NCBI RefSeq assembly: GCF_014697195.1 | Contig: NZ_JACJRJ010000015.1 | Coordinates: 1 to 64,000, forward strand | Length of the DNA: 64,000 bases | Direction of reading: 5' to 3' | Source: Cylindrospermum sp. FACHB-282 | Lineage (GTDB): Bacteria; Cyanobacteriota; Cyanobacteriia; Cyanobacteriales; Nostocaceae | Shown here: piece by piece, positions 1 through 9,300 of the stretch | Layout: every line of letters begins with the position of its first letter | Position numbering within the stretch: position 1 is the stretch's first letter | The notes under the pieces: generated by a model | Databases searched by the model: none | Told to the model about the DNA's origin: nothing | The model's input: the letters and a program-made list of their open reading frames with translations, nothing else | Translations under genes and position numbers: made by a program

Positions 1-66
1 CCCCGTCCTGTCAAACCTATGGTTTGAATTAGTTGGGGGTCAATTCGTCGTCGCCCAAAAATTCAT

Positions 67-101
67 CCCACACTCCTAAGAGTGAGTGTGGGGCTTCTTT
101 T
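67..101 (+). terminator. Hairpin with T-rich tail, likely terminator
   Basis: A 9-bp perfect stem (CCCACACTC at 67-75 pairing with GAGTGTGGG at 84-92) with an 8-base loop is followed by a T-rich run (CTTCTTTT). It would end a plus-strand transcript entering from the left of the window. Read on the minus strand the same stem is followed by a weaker T-tract, so it could also end the receptor/PepSY/MFS operon, whose last stop codon lies at 173. Confidence 0.55.
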
Positions 102-172
102 CGTTTAAGCTAAATTAAAACCTTTTCCGGAGGTGTTGAACAACAAGATCCCCGACTTCTCTAATCGGCGAT

Positions 173-1471
173 CTAAGCCGTATCCGCGTCGTGATCTGGC
201 AAAATGGTGTCTAGATTGCGGAGCGTCCGGCAGGCATATCCACTGAAACCGACAACTAACAAACTCAGGGAAGATACCGCATATAAAAGGGTTATACCTG
301 CACCTTTTTGAGTGCCAAATAGCTTGCCCATTATAGGTGTGAGACTACCGCCAGGCATCATCATCGGCTCAAAAACGTAATCTGCTAGGGGGCCAGCAAT
401 TAAAGTAGCGAATGCTGAAGTTATCAGCAAAATCATTGAGCGTGTGGCAAAGACACGCCCCTGGATATTAGGTTTAACCTTGCTTAACCAGATAGCATCG
501 ATAGAACTGCCCAGCAATGGAAAATTGAGAGATGAGCAAAATTGTGCAGGAATCCAAATTAATGGCATTCCTGCCAAACCAAAGATAGTCTTGCTCAAGC
601 CGGCACCCACCATACCCAGCAACATTCCATCTATCCGACGCTGGAAACCACCCCAACGGCTAGTAACCAATGCTCCTATAACCCCACCAATTCCCGCTGC
701 TGAGGCTAAGAGTCCTAGCAACTGGGCATTGTTACCAGTGCGGGCCAGAATCATCGGTGCATAAAGTGAGCTGCCAATGTCATGGGCTAACCAAAACAAT
801 GAAGTTATTACTAAAATGGCAAGTAAACTGGGGCGTGCGGTAATGTAGCGCCAGCCAAAGCTCATTTCCTGTTGAATATTTGTCGGGCTTTGGGTATCTG
901 CTACTGTGATTGTCGGTTGGGGGATGTGTACTCGCAAAACTGTGATTATGGCGATCGCAAAAGTTGTGAGATCAATAATTAAGATCCCTACAAGCCCGAT
1001 GGTTGCGTAGACCATACCAGCTAGTGCTGGCGCCATGATTTGAGCGCCGTAACTTGCTAAAAAGCCCATGCTGCTAGCACGGCCGTAGTGCTGCTTGGGG
1101 ATCATTGTCGAAATCGCCGCACTGTAAGCTAGTTGTTGGAATTGCTCAAAAGTTCCCTTGACAGCCACAGCTAGATATAAGTGCCATAGTTGCAGATGAT
1201 GGGTTAAATAAACGAGTAAGATGGCGATCGTCACCAAACCGCTGACTGTATCACCAAGCATGATCAGTAATTTTCGCTGGGTGCGATCTACAATCACCCC
1301 AGCTATCAGCGCCATCAATACTTGCGGTACTTGTGTAAAAAAACCAAACAAAGCTAAAGCCGTAGCCTGTCCTGTAACTTGCCATACCCAGATAGTGATA
1401 GCAAAGCTAGTCATGCTACTACCAATCATCGAAACCGTCTGGCCGATCCAGACGATCAGAAAATTTTTCAT
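173..1471 (-). CDS. MFS transporter, likely siderophore exporter
   Basis: A 432-residue major facilitator superfamily protein. It begins with a hydrophobic helix (MKNFLIVWIGQTVSMIGSSM) and carries the loop motif DRTQRKLLI near residue 62, followed by about ten more hydrophobic segments, which fits a 12-helix proton-driven antiporter of the EntS type. Its ATG overlaps the stop of the upstream PepSY gene (ATGA on the minus strand, 1468-1471), so the two are translationally coupled and belong to the receptor operon. From that position, and from its divergent arrangement with a siderophore-like NRPS cluster, export of the newly made siderophore is the most likely job; this is inference from context. 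The sequence alone does not exclude another exported substrate. The ORF is full length with no break. Confidence 0.85.
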   Translation of the reverse strand: MKNFLIVWIGQTVSMIGSSMTSFAITIWVWQVTGQATALALFGFFTQVPQVLMALIAGVIVDRTQRKLLIMLGDTVSGLVTIAILLVYLTHHLQLWHLYLAVAVKGTFEQFQQLAYSAAISTMIPKQHYGRASSMGFLASYGAQIMAPALAGMVYATIGLVGILIIDLTTFAIAIITVLRVHIPQPTITVADTQSPTNIQQEMSFGWRYITARPSLLAILVITSLFWLAHDIGSSLYAPMILARTGNNAQLLGLLASAAGIGGVIGALVTSRWGGFQRRIDGMLLGMVGAGLSKTIFGLAGMPLIWIPAQFCSSLNFPLLGSSIDAIWLSKVKPNIQGRVFATRSMILLITSAFATLIAGPLADYVFEPMMMPGGSLTPIMGKLFGTQKGAGITLLYAVSSLSLLVVGFSGYACRTLRNLDTILPDHDADTA

Positions 1472-2607
1472 CGGTCTGAAGGCTCAAATATTTTCATAGC
1501 CTGCTGTTTGCCATTTTTCCCTGGGTATTTATAGCGGTACATCCCCAAGCCCGTAATGAACAAAATCAGGGGAGAAAGTCCCACAAAAACGTAGAGAATG
1601 CGGGTAGGTAAGCCACCGAAGGTGCCATAGTGCAAAGGATAAAAAGAATTTAAAATGCGATCGCCTAATGGTGCTTTCAGTGCATTATCTATCCGCAAGA
1701 TTTCGCCGCTATATTGGTCTAAATAAATAGCACTGTTGCCGTAGCTATTAATTTCTTGGGGCAATTTCTGATAAATACTGAAGACATCTTCTGGCTTTTT
1801 GGGTAGCAAAATAAAAGATGTCACAGCATCGGTTAAAGCTGAATCAACTTTCTGTAAAATTTCATCTATACCTAGGGGTGATTTACCAGGCACAAGCTGA
1901 GAAACAGGTTTAGATAGCTTTGAGGTAAAGGTGACGGCATAGATAGCAGGTTTAGTGAAATCCTCAAAATTCCAACAGAAGCCAGTGAAAGCGATCAGGG
2001 TGAGAAAGACAGCAGAAACGATGCCTGCAACTTTGTGAATATCAAAGAGTGCCCTTTTCGGATGGGCATTGAGTTTAATTTTGAAGCCACTAATCAGCCT
2101 GCGCCAACCCGGCCAGAGAACTAAGCCGGAGATAGCCAGGACAAATAACAAAAAACCCCCAATACCAACGATAATTGCCCCAGTTTTACCAGCCAGCAAA
2201 CTGTAATGCAAATCAATCATCTTAAACCGGAGGGACGTTTCCTGTCCGCGATCGCCTAAAATTGCACCAGTATAGGGATTGACAAAAACCTCCCTATTTT
2301 CGCCCTCCTTTGGACTCATTCGTACAACATAAGTGCTTTTTTTTGGCAGGGTAATGATCGATGTCGGCTGAAGATCAGGCCGATTGGCATAAGCTGCTGT
2401 CACAAGATTCAGCGCCGACTCAACAGAAATCCTTTCCCCTTGGGGAATCACTTTTTCAAATTGGTGAGCGATGATCAGTTCATCGATTTCATCTTCAAAA
2501 ACTAACAAGCTGCCCGTCAAACCAACAAAAATCAGCAGCAATCCAACGGCTAAACCGATATAGCGGTGCAGAATGAAGGCAATATTGCGGATTTTCATAG
2601 GCTTCAT
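1468..2607 (-). CDS. PepSY-associated TM protein (putative ferric-siderophore reductase)
   Basis: A 379-residue inner-membrane protein with four main transmembrane segments: near residues 15-35, 140-165, 190-212 and 335-357. Conserved histidines sit in or next to them (FILHRYIGL, IDLHYSLL, FDIHKVAGI, YPLHYGTFGG). This is the pattern of the PepSY_TM family (PiuB/FpvG-like), whose members accompany siderophore receptors and are thought to take part in reducing imported ferric siderophores; the histidines could bind heme. Two periplasmic PepSY-like stretches contain DPxTGxIL-like motifs (NPYTGAILG, DQYSGEILR). It lies 41 bases downstream of the TonB-dependent receptor and overlaps the MFS gene, so the three form one operon. 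A second start at codon 4 (MKIRN) is possible. Reductase activity is inferred from the family. Confidence 0.85.
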   Translation of the reverse strand: MKPMKIRNIAFILHRYIGLAVGLLLIFVGLTGSLLVFEDEIDELIIAHQFEKVIPQGERISVESALNLVTAAYANRPDLQPTSIITLPKKSTYVVRMSPKEGENREVFVNPYTGAILGDRGQETSLRFKMIDLHYSLLAGKTGAIIVGIGGFLLFVLAISGLVLWPGWRRLISGFKIKLNAHPKRALFDIHKVAGIVSAVFLTLIAFTGFCWNFEDFTKPAIYAVTFTSKLSKPVSQLVPGKSPLGIDEILQKVDSALTDAVTSFILLPKKPEDVFSIYQKLPQEINSYGNSAIYLDQYSGEILRIDNALKAPLGDRILNSFYPLHYGTFGGLPTRILYVFVGLSPLILFITGLGMYRYKYPGKNGKQQAMKIFEPSDR

Positions 2608-2648
2608 TTTAGATGCTCCTGTTTGAATCTTGACGACAGCTTGTGAAG

Positions 2649-5399
2649 TTAAAAATCGATGGAAACAGTTCCCAAAACAGTCAATGGCGCACCAGGCGTT
2701 AAGTAATAGCCTTGGGATTCGTAGTAATTAGTATCAAACAGGTTTTTGATATTGAGAGCAGCTCGCCAATTATTTCGGCGGTAGAACACACTAGCATCTG
2801 CTCTGACATAAGAAGGAATTTTGATACTGTTAGGCAGAGTCGCTTCCCGCTCATCCACAAACACTAAACCCGCTCCAAATCCTAAACCTTGCAAATTACC
2901 ACTTTGAAGTTCATAGGTTGTCCATAAACTGGCGCTATGTGCGGGTACGCCTTGCAATTTGTCGTCAACCAAGCCAGGATCATTATCTTGACTAACAAAA
3001 GCATCTGTGTAGGCATAGGTAGCAATAACTTTCCATCCTGGGAGAATCTCACCTGTAATATCTAGTTCAAGACCACGACTTCTTTGTTCACCTGTCTGGA
3101 TACTAAAGGCATCATCTACTGGATCAGTCGTCAGTACATTTTGCTTAGTAATATCAAAATACGCCAAAGTAGCCGAGAGGCGCTTATTCAAAAACTCCTG
3201 CTTAATCCCCACCTCAAATTGTTCCCCAGTTTCCGGATCAAAAGTTTCTCCTGAGCGACTACGAGAAAAAATCTGCGGATTAAATGAATTTGTCCAACTA
3301 GCATAGACCGAAGTAGAGTTACTAGGCTGGTAAACTATGCCAACTCGTGGTGAAAAATTTGAAGTCGATGTTTCAATATTATAGGCATTGCCAACTACGT
3401 CTCTGTAGTAAGAATCTACCCAATCAAAGCGACCACCAGCCAAGATTTTTAAATTGGGCGTTAACTCAAATAAATCCTGAACATACAGCGCCACATTTTG
3501 ACTACCATATTGATCATAGAAAGACCGACTCACAGGCCCTGGTTGGGCACCATATACTGGATTTAGCAGATCGAGTCCAGCAATAGATCCTCTATAAAAG
3601 TCGTAATCAAGTTTGTATTGGCCTATTTCCAAACCAAACAAAACATTATGGCGAATTGAGCCAGTGTTGAACTTACCGCTAATTTCGTTTTGCAGAGAGA
3701 TATTATTCTGCTCCTCATCTGACGTTCGATATTGACGCTGCAATGTTCTGCCATCTGCTGCCAATGTCGTACCTTGAATAATCCGGGTGAGTCCATCAAC
3801 GTTCAGGACATTTAAGCCCTGGCGGAATTTCCAATTATCACTGGTTTCATGCTCCAGGGTGTAAGTGAATGAAGAGGATCTAAACTCGGAACGAGGTAAA
3901 TCAGGCTCGATGATGGAGCGGCTAATGGGAACATTTAAAGAAATATTTAATGGAGGTAAGCCGCGATCATAAACATAGTCATACTTCTGGTATTCATAAT
4001 CGAATCCAATAGTAGTTCGCGGCCCAACTTTCCAGCTAAGTGACGGAGCGATAAAAGTACTTTCGCTTTCATTAAAGTCCCGAAAACTGCCGGCACTTTC
4101 ATAGGCTGCATTGAGGCGGTAAAGAAGGGATTTATCCTCTGTGATTGGCCCTGTAAAATCAATCGTCGGGCGGTAAAAGTCATAGCTACCAACGGTCATC
4201 CCTACCCTGTAAAACGGATCTGCCAATGGTTTCTTGGTGATGGTATTAACTATGCCCCCTGGACTTTGAGCGCTACCGTAAAGCACTGATGCAGGCCCTT
4301 TGAGAAATTCGACTCGCTCAACATTGGCGACATCACGAGGAGAGAGAAAACCGAAATCTCTAAAACCGTTACGGATAGTTTCAAACCCAGACCCAAACCC
4401 ACGAATAAAGTAACCCTGAGAAGAGATTCCACCGTAACCTGTTTGTTGTTGGACGCCGCTGACATTATTCGCTAACTCGTTTAGACGTACAACTTGCCGG
4501 TCTTCTATAACTTCCTTGGGGATCACCTGAATAGAGGCGGGAATATCACGCAGGGGAGCATCGATTTTGGTGGCAGTTGTGGCGTCTAATATGCGATATC
4601 CATCTTCCTCACCTGTTACTACTAATTCAATTGGTTGCTCTGTTTGGGCTGCTGGTTGCTCTGTTTGCGGTTGGGGTTGCTCTGGTGGTGTTTGGGCTGT
4701 TGGTTGCTCTGGTGGTGTTTGGGCTGTTGGTTGCTCTGGTGGTGTCTGGGCTGTTGGTTGCTCTGGTGGTGTCTGGGCTGTTGGTTGCTCTGGTGGTGTC
4801 TGGGCTGTTGGTTGCTCTGGTGGTGTTGAAGATACAACTGGCACCAACCCAAAAATCAGACCCTCATCACTATCAAACAATTCGACTGCTGGTAAACCTG
4901 CTGTTCCTGTGACAGTGACTCGGATAGTATTGGCATCTTGATTAGCCACTATCACCGAAGTGATTCCGGCTACTGGGTTGTCTTGGCGAAATGTATTGCC
5001 TGATGGTAAACGTAGTTGGGTTTTGGGAATATCGGCAATGTAATTATTGCCCTGACTCCGATTCAGGATTTGCAAACTTTCCCCATCGGTGGTTTGCAGA
5101 GTTAGTTCTAGACCATTATCTACTGACTCCAGTTTGATGCCGATAACTTGTGAGACTGCCGGCGAAGTTTGCGAGTCGGGAACTGTTTGACTCAGTCGCG
5201 GGATGTTGGTGGTTGGCACAGATGTCTGTACCGCAGTTAACAGGGGTAATGTTTGAGTAGAACTAGTGTCTTTAGTATTGAGAACACCTTTGCTCTGCCC
5301 TTCTAGATTTTCTACCTCCTGACTTACAGCCGGAGTTGTGAGCAAGACGATAGCTGAACCTGTGAGCAACAGGCTTGGTAATAATTGTTGTCGTTTCAT
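2649..5399 (-). CDS. TonB-dependent siderophore receptor with AMIN domain
   Basis: A 916-residue outer-membrane receptor. Residues 1-27 form a signal peptide ending near AVSQ. Residues about 85-187 match the AMIN fold that cyanobacterial receptors of this class carry before the plug. A run of five PPEQPTAQT repeats plus degenerate copies spans about 193-254. The TonB box IELVVTG is at 257-263, the plug follows to about 385, and the 22-strand barrel ends with a terminal Phe (SIDF). It would bind the iron-loaded siderophore and import it using TonB-ExbB-ExbD energy. It is the first gene of a minus-strand operon with PepSY and MFS genes, and a candidate Fur box lies about 143 bp upstream. The protein is full length for the FhuA/FpvA type. 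The exact ligand cannot be read from sequence, but the divergent NRPS cluster is the obvious source. Confidence 0.92.
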   Translation of the reverse strand: MKRQQLLPSLLLTGSAIVLLTTPAVSQEVENLEGQSKGVLNTKDTSSTQTLPLLTAVQTSVPTTNIPRLSQTVPDSQTSPAVSQVIGIKLESVDNGLELTLQTTDGESLQILNRSQGNNYIADIPKTQLRLPSGNTFRQDNPVAGITSVIVANQDANTIRVTVTGTAGLPAVELFDSDEGLIFGLVPVVSSTPPEQPTAQTPPEQPTAQTPPEQPTAQTPPEQPTAQTPPEQPTAQTPPEQPQPQTEQPAAQTEQPIELVVTGEEDGYRILDATTATKIDAPLRDIPASIQVIPKEVIEDRQVVRLNELANNVSGVQQQTGYGGISSQGYFIRGFGSGFETIRNGFRDFGFLSPRDVANVERVEFLKGPASVLYGSAQSPGGIVNTITKKPLADPFYRVGMTVGSYDFYRPTIDFTGPITEDKSLLYRLNAAYESAGSFRDFNESESTFIAPSLSWKVGPRTTIGFDYEYQKYDYVYDRGLPPLNISLNVPISRSIIEPDLPRSEFRSSSFTYTLEHETSDNWKFRQGLNVLNVDGLTRIIQGTTLAADGRTLQRQYRTSDEEQNNISLQNEISGKFNTGSIRHNVLFGLEIGQYKLDYDFYRGSIAGLDLLNPVYGAQPGPVSRSFYDQYGSQNVALYVQDLFELTPNLKILAGGRFDWVDSYYRDVVGNAYNIETSTSNFSPRVGIVYQPSNSTSVYASWTNSFNPQIFSRSRSGETFDPETGEQFEVGIKQEFLNKRLSATLAYFDITKQNVLTTDPVDDAFSIQTGEQRSRGLELDITGEILPGWKVIATYAYTDAFVSQDNDPGLVDDKLQGVPAHSASLWTTYELQSGNLQGLGFGAGLVFVDEREATLPNSIKIPSYVRADASVFYRRNNWRAALNIKNLFDTNYYESQGYYLTPGAPLTVLGTVSIDF
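4638..4823 (-). repeat. 27-bp in-frame tandem repeat inside the receptor gene
   Basis: Five near-identical 27-bp units, followed by a degenerate unit and two shorter ones, encode PPEQPTAQT repeats between the AMIN and plug domains. The unit length is a multiple of three, so copy number can change without breaking the frame. The segment is probably an extended Pro/Gln linker that lets the AMIN domain reach the peptidoglycan or the TonB partner. Confidence 0.9.
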
Positions 5400-5541
5400 A
5401 CGTTTCTCTGATTAACCCTCACACCCAATAGCACCATTTGACTGGCAGTTGACACTAATTAAGCATTAACTTATTAGTAGTTCTTTGCAAAAATAGGATA
5501 CTTCTAGAATAGTTTTTTGTTATCTGTGATACATAATTTAT

Positions 5542-5556
5542 CGAAAATAATTATCA
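5542..5556. promoter_or_regulatory. Candidate Fur box upstream of the receptor operon
   Basis: The sequence CGAAAATAATTATCA matches the 7-1-7 Fur consensus TGATAAT-N-ATTATCA at 12 of 14 positions, with a perfect right half. It lies about 143 bp upstream of the receptor ATG in an AT-rich stretch, where an iron-responsive promoter would be expected. The match was found by eye. No comparable site was seen close to the FAAL start more than 800 bp away, so iron control of the biosynthetic genes is not shown by this site. Confidence 0.45.
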
Positions 5557-5913
5557 AGTTTGTAGAATTATCTCTGTCCTTTAGCAACAGGCTTTAGCAA
5601 GGGAATGTTGATGGCAACAGATAAACCATAATAGGTGTTTATCTGCTAAAAGTCAGTCTTTGGAAGTATTTCTGGCGTTTTAGACAACTTATATCCGGCA
5701 ACAAAATGCCATTTTTCAGCGTAAAAAGCAAGAGACCCGAAAGGGCTGTTACCTAATTTCTACCATGAGATAGACATTCTTTGTCAATAGGTATAACTTA
5801 AGTGTTCTGAAAGAGGTGGCAAAATATTTCTTACGTAAGGGGTTGTAAATGCTAAAGATTTGCATTAATATGATTTTGCGTAATTGAGAGGTTATAGCAA
5901 TATAACTCAGTAA

Positions 5914-6003
5914 AATCCTACTCCTACCTTTGATCAGCAATTACCATCCGACATGGTTAGGACTTAACGGACAGAAAATAGCAAATATGGGGTATGGTTT
6001 GTG
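5914..6003 (+). repeat. 90-bp dispersed repeat, copy 1
   Basis: Positions 5914-6003 are repeated at 6227-6316 (offset 313) with no difference that I can see. The unit contains GACTTAACGGACAGAAAATA, and its inverted relatives occur at 43239-43325 and 51346-51410. It is non-coding. Confidence 0.85.
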
Positions 6004-6015
6004 CTGGGCAGCACC

Positions 6016-6183
6016 CTACAGGTAGGATGCGTCCCCTGACGCATCAAAAAAACCTGAAAGGACGGTAAATTTGTCAAGGAAAGTAAGCCCTAATGGTAAC
6101 TACAGGTAGGATGCGTCCCCTGACGCATCAAAAAAACCTGAAAAGACGGTAAATTTGTCAAGGAAAGTAAGCCCTAATGGTAA
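6016..6183 (+). repeat. 84-bp tandem duplication
   Basis: Two head-to-tail 84-bp units (6016-6099 and 6100-6183) differ at about one base. Each contains a short palindrome (GATGCGTC..GACGCATC) and the sequence ACGGTAAATTTGTCAAGG. An inverted relative is at 51256-51340. Confidence 0.88.
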
Positions 6184-6226
6184 CTAGTGCGTTAGGGAAC
6201 GCACCCTACAGGTAGTGTGCGTAAAG

Positions 6227-6316
6227 AATCCTACTCCTACCTTTGATCAGCAATTACCATCCGACATGGTTAGGACTTAACGGACAGAAAATAGCAAATA
6301 TGGGGTATGGTTTGTG
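6227..6316 (+). repeat. 90-bp dispersed repeat, copy 2
   Basis: Second copy of the 5914-6003 unit. It is followed by a further 49 bp (TCGTTAAAAATCATGATTTG...) that is also found, inverted, at 51346-51362 and, more diverged, at 43239-43275. The repeat family therefore runs right up to the first biosynthetic start codon. Confidence 0.85.
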
Positions 6317-6365
6317 TCGTTAAAAATCATGATTTGTGCGTTAGGGAACGCACCCTACAGGTAAG

Positions 6366-9300
6366 ATGCGTCCCATGAAAATGACTAAACCTTCCAACGG
6401 CTTAAAAGAAATTTTGGCTAACTGTTTTACAGTGGTTGATCTTCTGCGCTACAGAAGTTCTATCCAGCCAGATAGTTACGCTTTTACATTCTTGCAAGAT
6501 GGCGAAACCCAAACAGCAACACTAACTTACCAAGAGTTAGATCGGCGTAGTCAGGCGATCGCATTTCAACTTCAAGCATTGGGTTATAGTGGTGAACGTG
6601 CTTTATTGCTGTATCCACCAGGATTAGATTATCTCGCTGCTTTTTTCGGATGTCTGTATGCCAACGTAGTCGCAGTTCCGGCTTACCCACCGCGCAATCA
6701 GCGCAACACCCCCAGAATCCAGGCTATTGTGGCAGATGCAGAGGTAAGAGTTGCCCTGACAACAACCGCAATTTTGCCCACAATCCAATCTTTACTTGCA
6801 GAGAAAACAAACCAAGAAAGTTTGCACTGGTTAACTACCGACAACCTAGAACAGGGAATAGCAGCATCTTGGCAAGCACCGGCAATCAATCCAGAGGCGA
6901 TCGCCTTTCTCCAATATACATCCGGTTCAACAGGCACACCCAAAGGTGTCATGCTCAGTCATGGCAATCTCTTGCACAATGCTGCCACAACTTACCAATT
7001 GATGGGACATTCCCCCAGCAGCAAATTTGTCTCCTGGCTACCGGCTTATCATGACATGGGGCTGATTGGTGGCATACTCCAACCTTTGTATGGTGGCTTC
7101 CCTTGCATCTTCATGGCGCCGGCTTCATTTCTCCAACGTCCTTACCGTTGGTTGCAGACTATTTCCCATTACCAAGGCACAACCAGTGGTGGGCCTAACT
7201 TTGCCTATGAATTGTGCAGCCAAAAAATCACCCCAGAACAAAAAGCCACCCTAGACTTAAGTAGTTGGAGTGTAGCTTTTAACGGTGCTGAACCCATCAG
7301 ACAAGATACCCTAGAACGCTTTGCTGCCTCCTTTGCCTCCTGTGGCTTTCGCCCAGAAGCATTTTATCCCTGCTATGGCATGGCAGAAGCAACTCTGATG
7401 ATTTCCGGTAGTCAAAAAACAGCAGCACCCACAATTCAAAAAGTCCAGAAAGCAGCACTAGCCAGCAACAAAGTAATTGTAGATGTTGCCCCATCTCAAA
7501 ACATTTACAGCTTAGTAGGTTGTGGTCAAAGCATACCTGACCAAAAAATTATCATTGCACATCCAGAAAAACTAGTTCATTGCCAACCTGATGAAGTTGG
7601 AGAAATTTGGGTATCTGGCCCCAGTATAGGTAAAGGCTATTGGAATCGCCCAGAGCAGACAGAGCAAGCTTTTGGGGCATATTTAAAAGATCCTGATGAA
7701 GGGCCATTCTTACGAACAGGTGACCTAGGCTTTTTGCACAATGGCCAACTCTTCATTACAGGTAGAAGCAAAGATTTAATTATCATTCGGGGTCGAAATC
7801 TTTACCCCCAAGACATCGAACTCACAGCAGAGTCCAGCCATCCATCCTTACGTTTAGGTAGTTGTGCCGCCTTTGCGGTAGATGTTGACAACGAAGAACG
7901 GCTAGTAGTGGTACAAGAGTTAGAGTTTCGCGCCAAACCCCATCTAGAAGAAGTCACCAAAGCCATTCGTCAGGCAGTAGCCCAAGAATATGAGGTGCAA
8001 GCTTATGCAGTAGTATTAATCAAACCGGGTACTATTCCCAAAACTTCTAGCGGTAAGATTCAACGCCGGGCCTGTAAAGCCGAGTTTTTGGCAAGTAATT
8101 TGCAGGTAGTAGGCGAAAGTATCCTGGACAGTGCAGATATTGTTAGCAGCGACCAGCCAAACTTGGGATCAATGTCTTACCTGCAAGCATTGGTAGCTCA
8201 AGTATTAAAAATTCCCCTATCCCAAGTGCAACCGCAACAACCTTTAACTGCTTTGGGTATTGATTCCTTAATGGCTTTCGAGATCAAAAATCAGATAGAG
8301 GTAGATTTTGGGGTGGTGATATCTGTAACTGACTTGTTACAAGATGCCAGTATCGCTGATATATTTCCATCTTTATCAACAAGTACCAAATCTCAGCAGC
8401 CAGAACTCAAGCCGATACCCCGTGATGGATATCTACCCCTGTGTTTGGCTCAAGAGCGGTTGTGGTTTCTCGACCAATTAGAACCGGGGAATCCCTTTTA
8501 TAATGTGCCAATTGCTGTGCATTTAACTGGAAAATTAAATGTAACCACCTTAGAACAAAGTCTAAATGAAGTCGTGCAGCGTCACGAAGCCTTGCGGACG
8601 AGCTTCTTAGATGTGGATGGTAAACCAGTCCAGGCGATATCTGACTACAAGTTGACACTGCCAGTTGTAGAATTGTTAGGAGTAACTTTGGCTGAAGCGT
8701 TGCCTCTGGCCACTGAGTTTGCTCAACAGCCTTTCGACTTATCCCAACAACCACTCCTAAGAGTTCAACTCTTGCATTTAGGACAGCAGGAGTATGTGCT
8801 GTTGCTGGCCATGCACCACATTATTTCTGATGGTTGGTCAATTGGTATTTTGATTCAAGAACTAGCGGCAATTTATCAAGCTTTTTCTCATAACTTAACT
8901 TCCCCTCTGCCTGAACTGCCCATCCAATATGCAGATTTTGCCTATTGGCAAAGAAAATGGTTGCAAGGAGAAAATTTAAACACCCAGATAAATTACTGGA
9001 AGCAGCAGTTAAGGGGTAATTTACCTATATTGCAACTTCCCACCGACAGACCCCGGCCAGCTATCCAAACCTTTATAGGGAAAAAGCAATTCTTTGAATT
9101 TCCCCAGACTCTGAGGGCATCTGTCAACGACTTTAACCAACGAGAGGGTGTAACTCAGTTTATGACTCTCATCGCTGTATTCAAAACATTGCTTTACTGC
9201 TATAGCAAACAAACCGAAATTGTAGTTGGTTCCCCTGTGGCTGGTCGTAACAAAGCAGAAACTCAAGGGTTAATTGGGTTTTTTATCAATACGCTAGTTT

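Larger units (their letters stand above)
5400..6365. other. Repeat-rich divergent intergenic region
   Basis: This 966-bp spacer separates the receptor operon (minus) from the biosynthetic operon (plus). The left 500 bp are AT-rich and hold the Fur-like site; I see no credible gene there. The right 450 bp are built from repeats: a 90-bp unit present twice and an 84-bp tandem duplication (listed separately). Copies of the short sequence GCACCCTACAGGTAGG lie at and between them. The promoter for the FAAL gene must lie in or near these repeats, but I cannot place it. Confidence 0.7.

Noticed and set aside
4567-4941. ORFs on the plus strand and in other frames across the receptor repeat (Cys/Trp/Leu-rich)
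   Set aside because: These are shadows of the 27-bp repeat of the receptor gene; no start site or family similarity.
5749-5940. 63-codon minus-strand ORF in the repeat-rich spacer
   Set aside because: AT-driven composition, no ribosome site and no recognisable domain.
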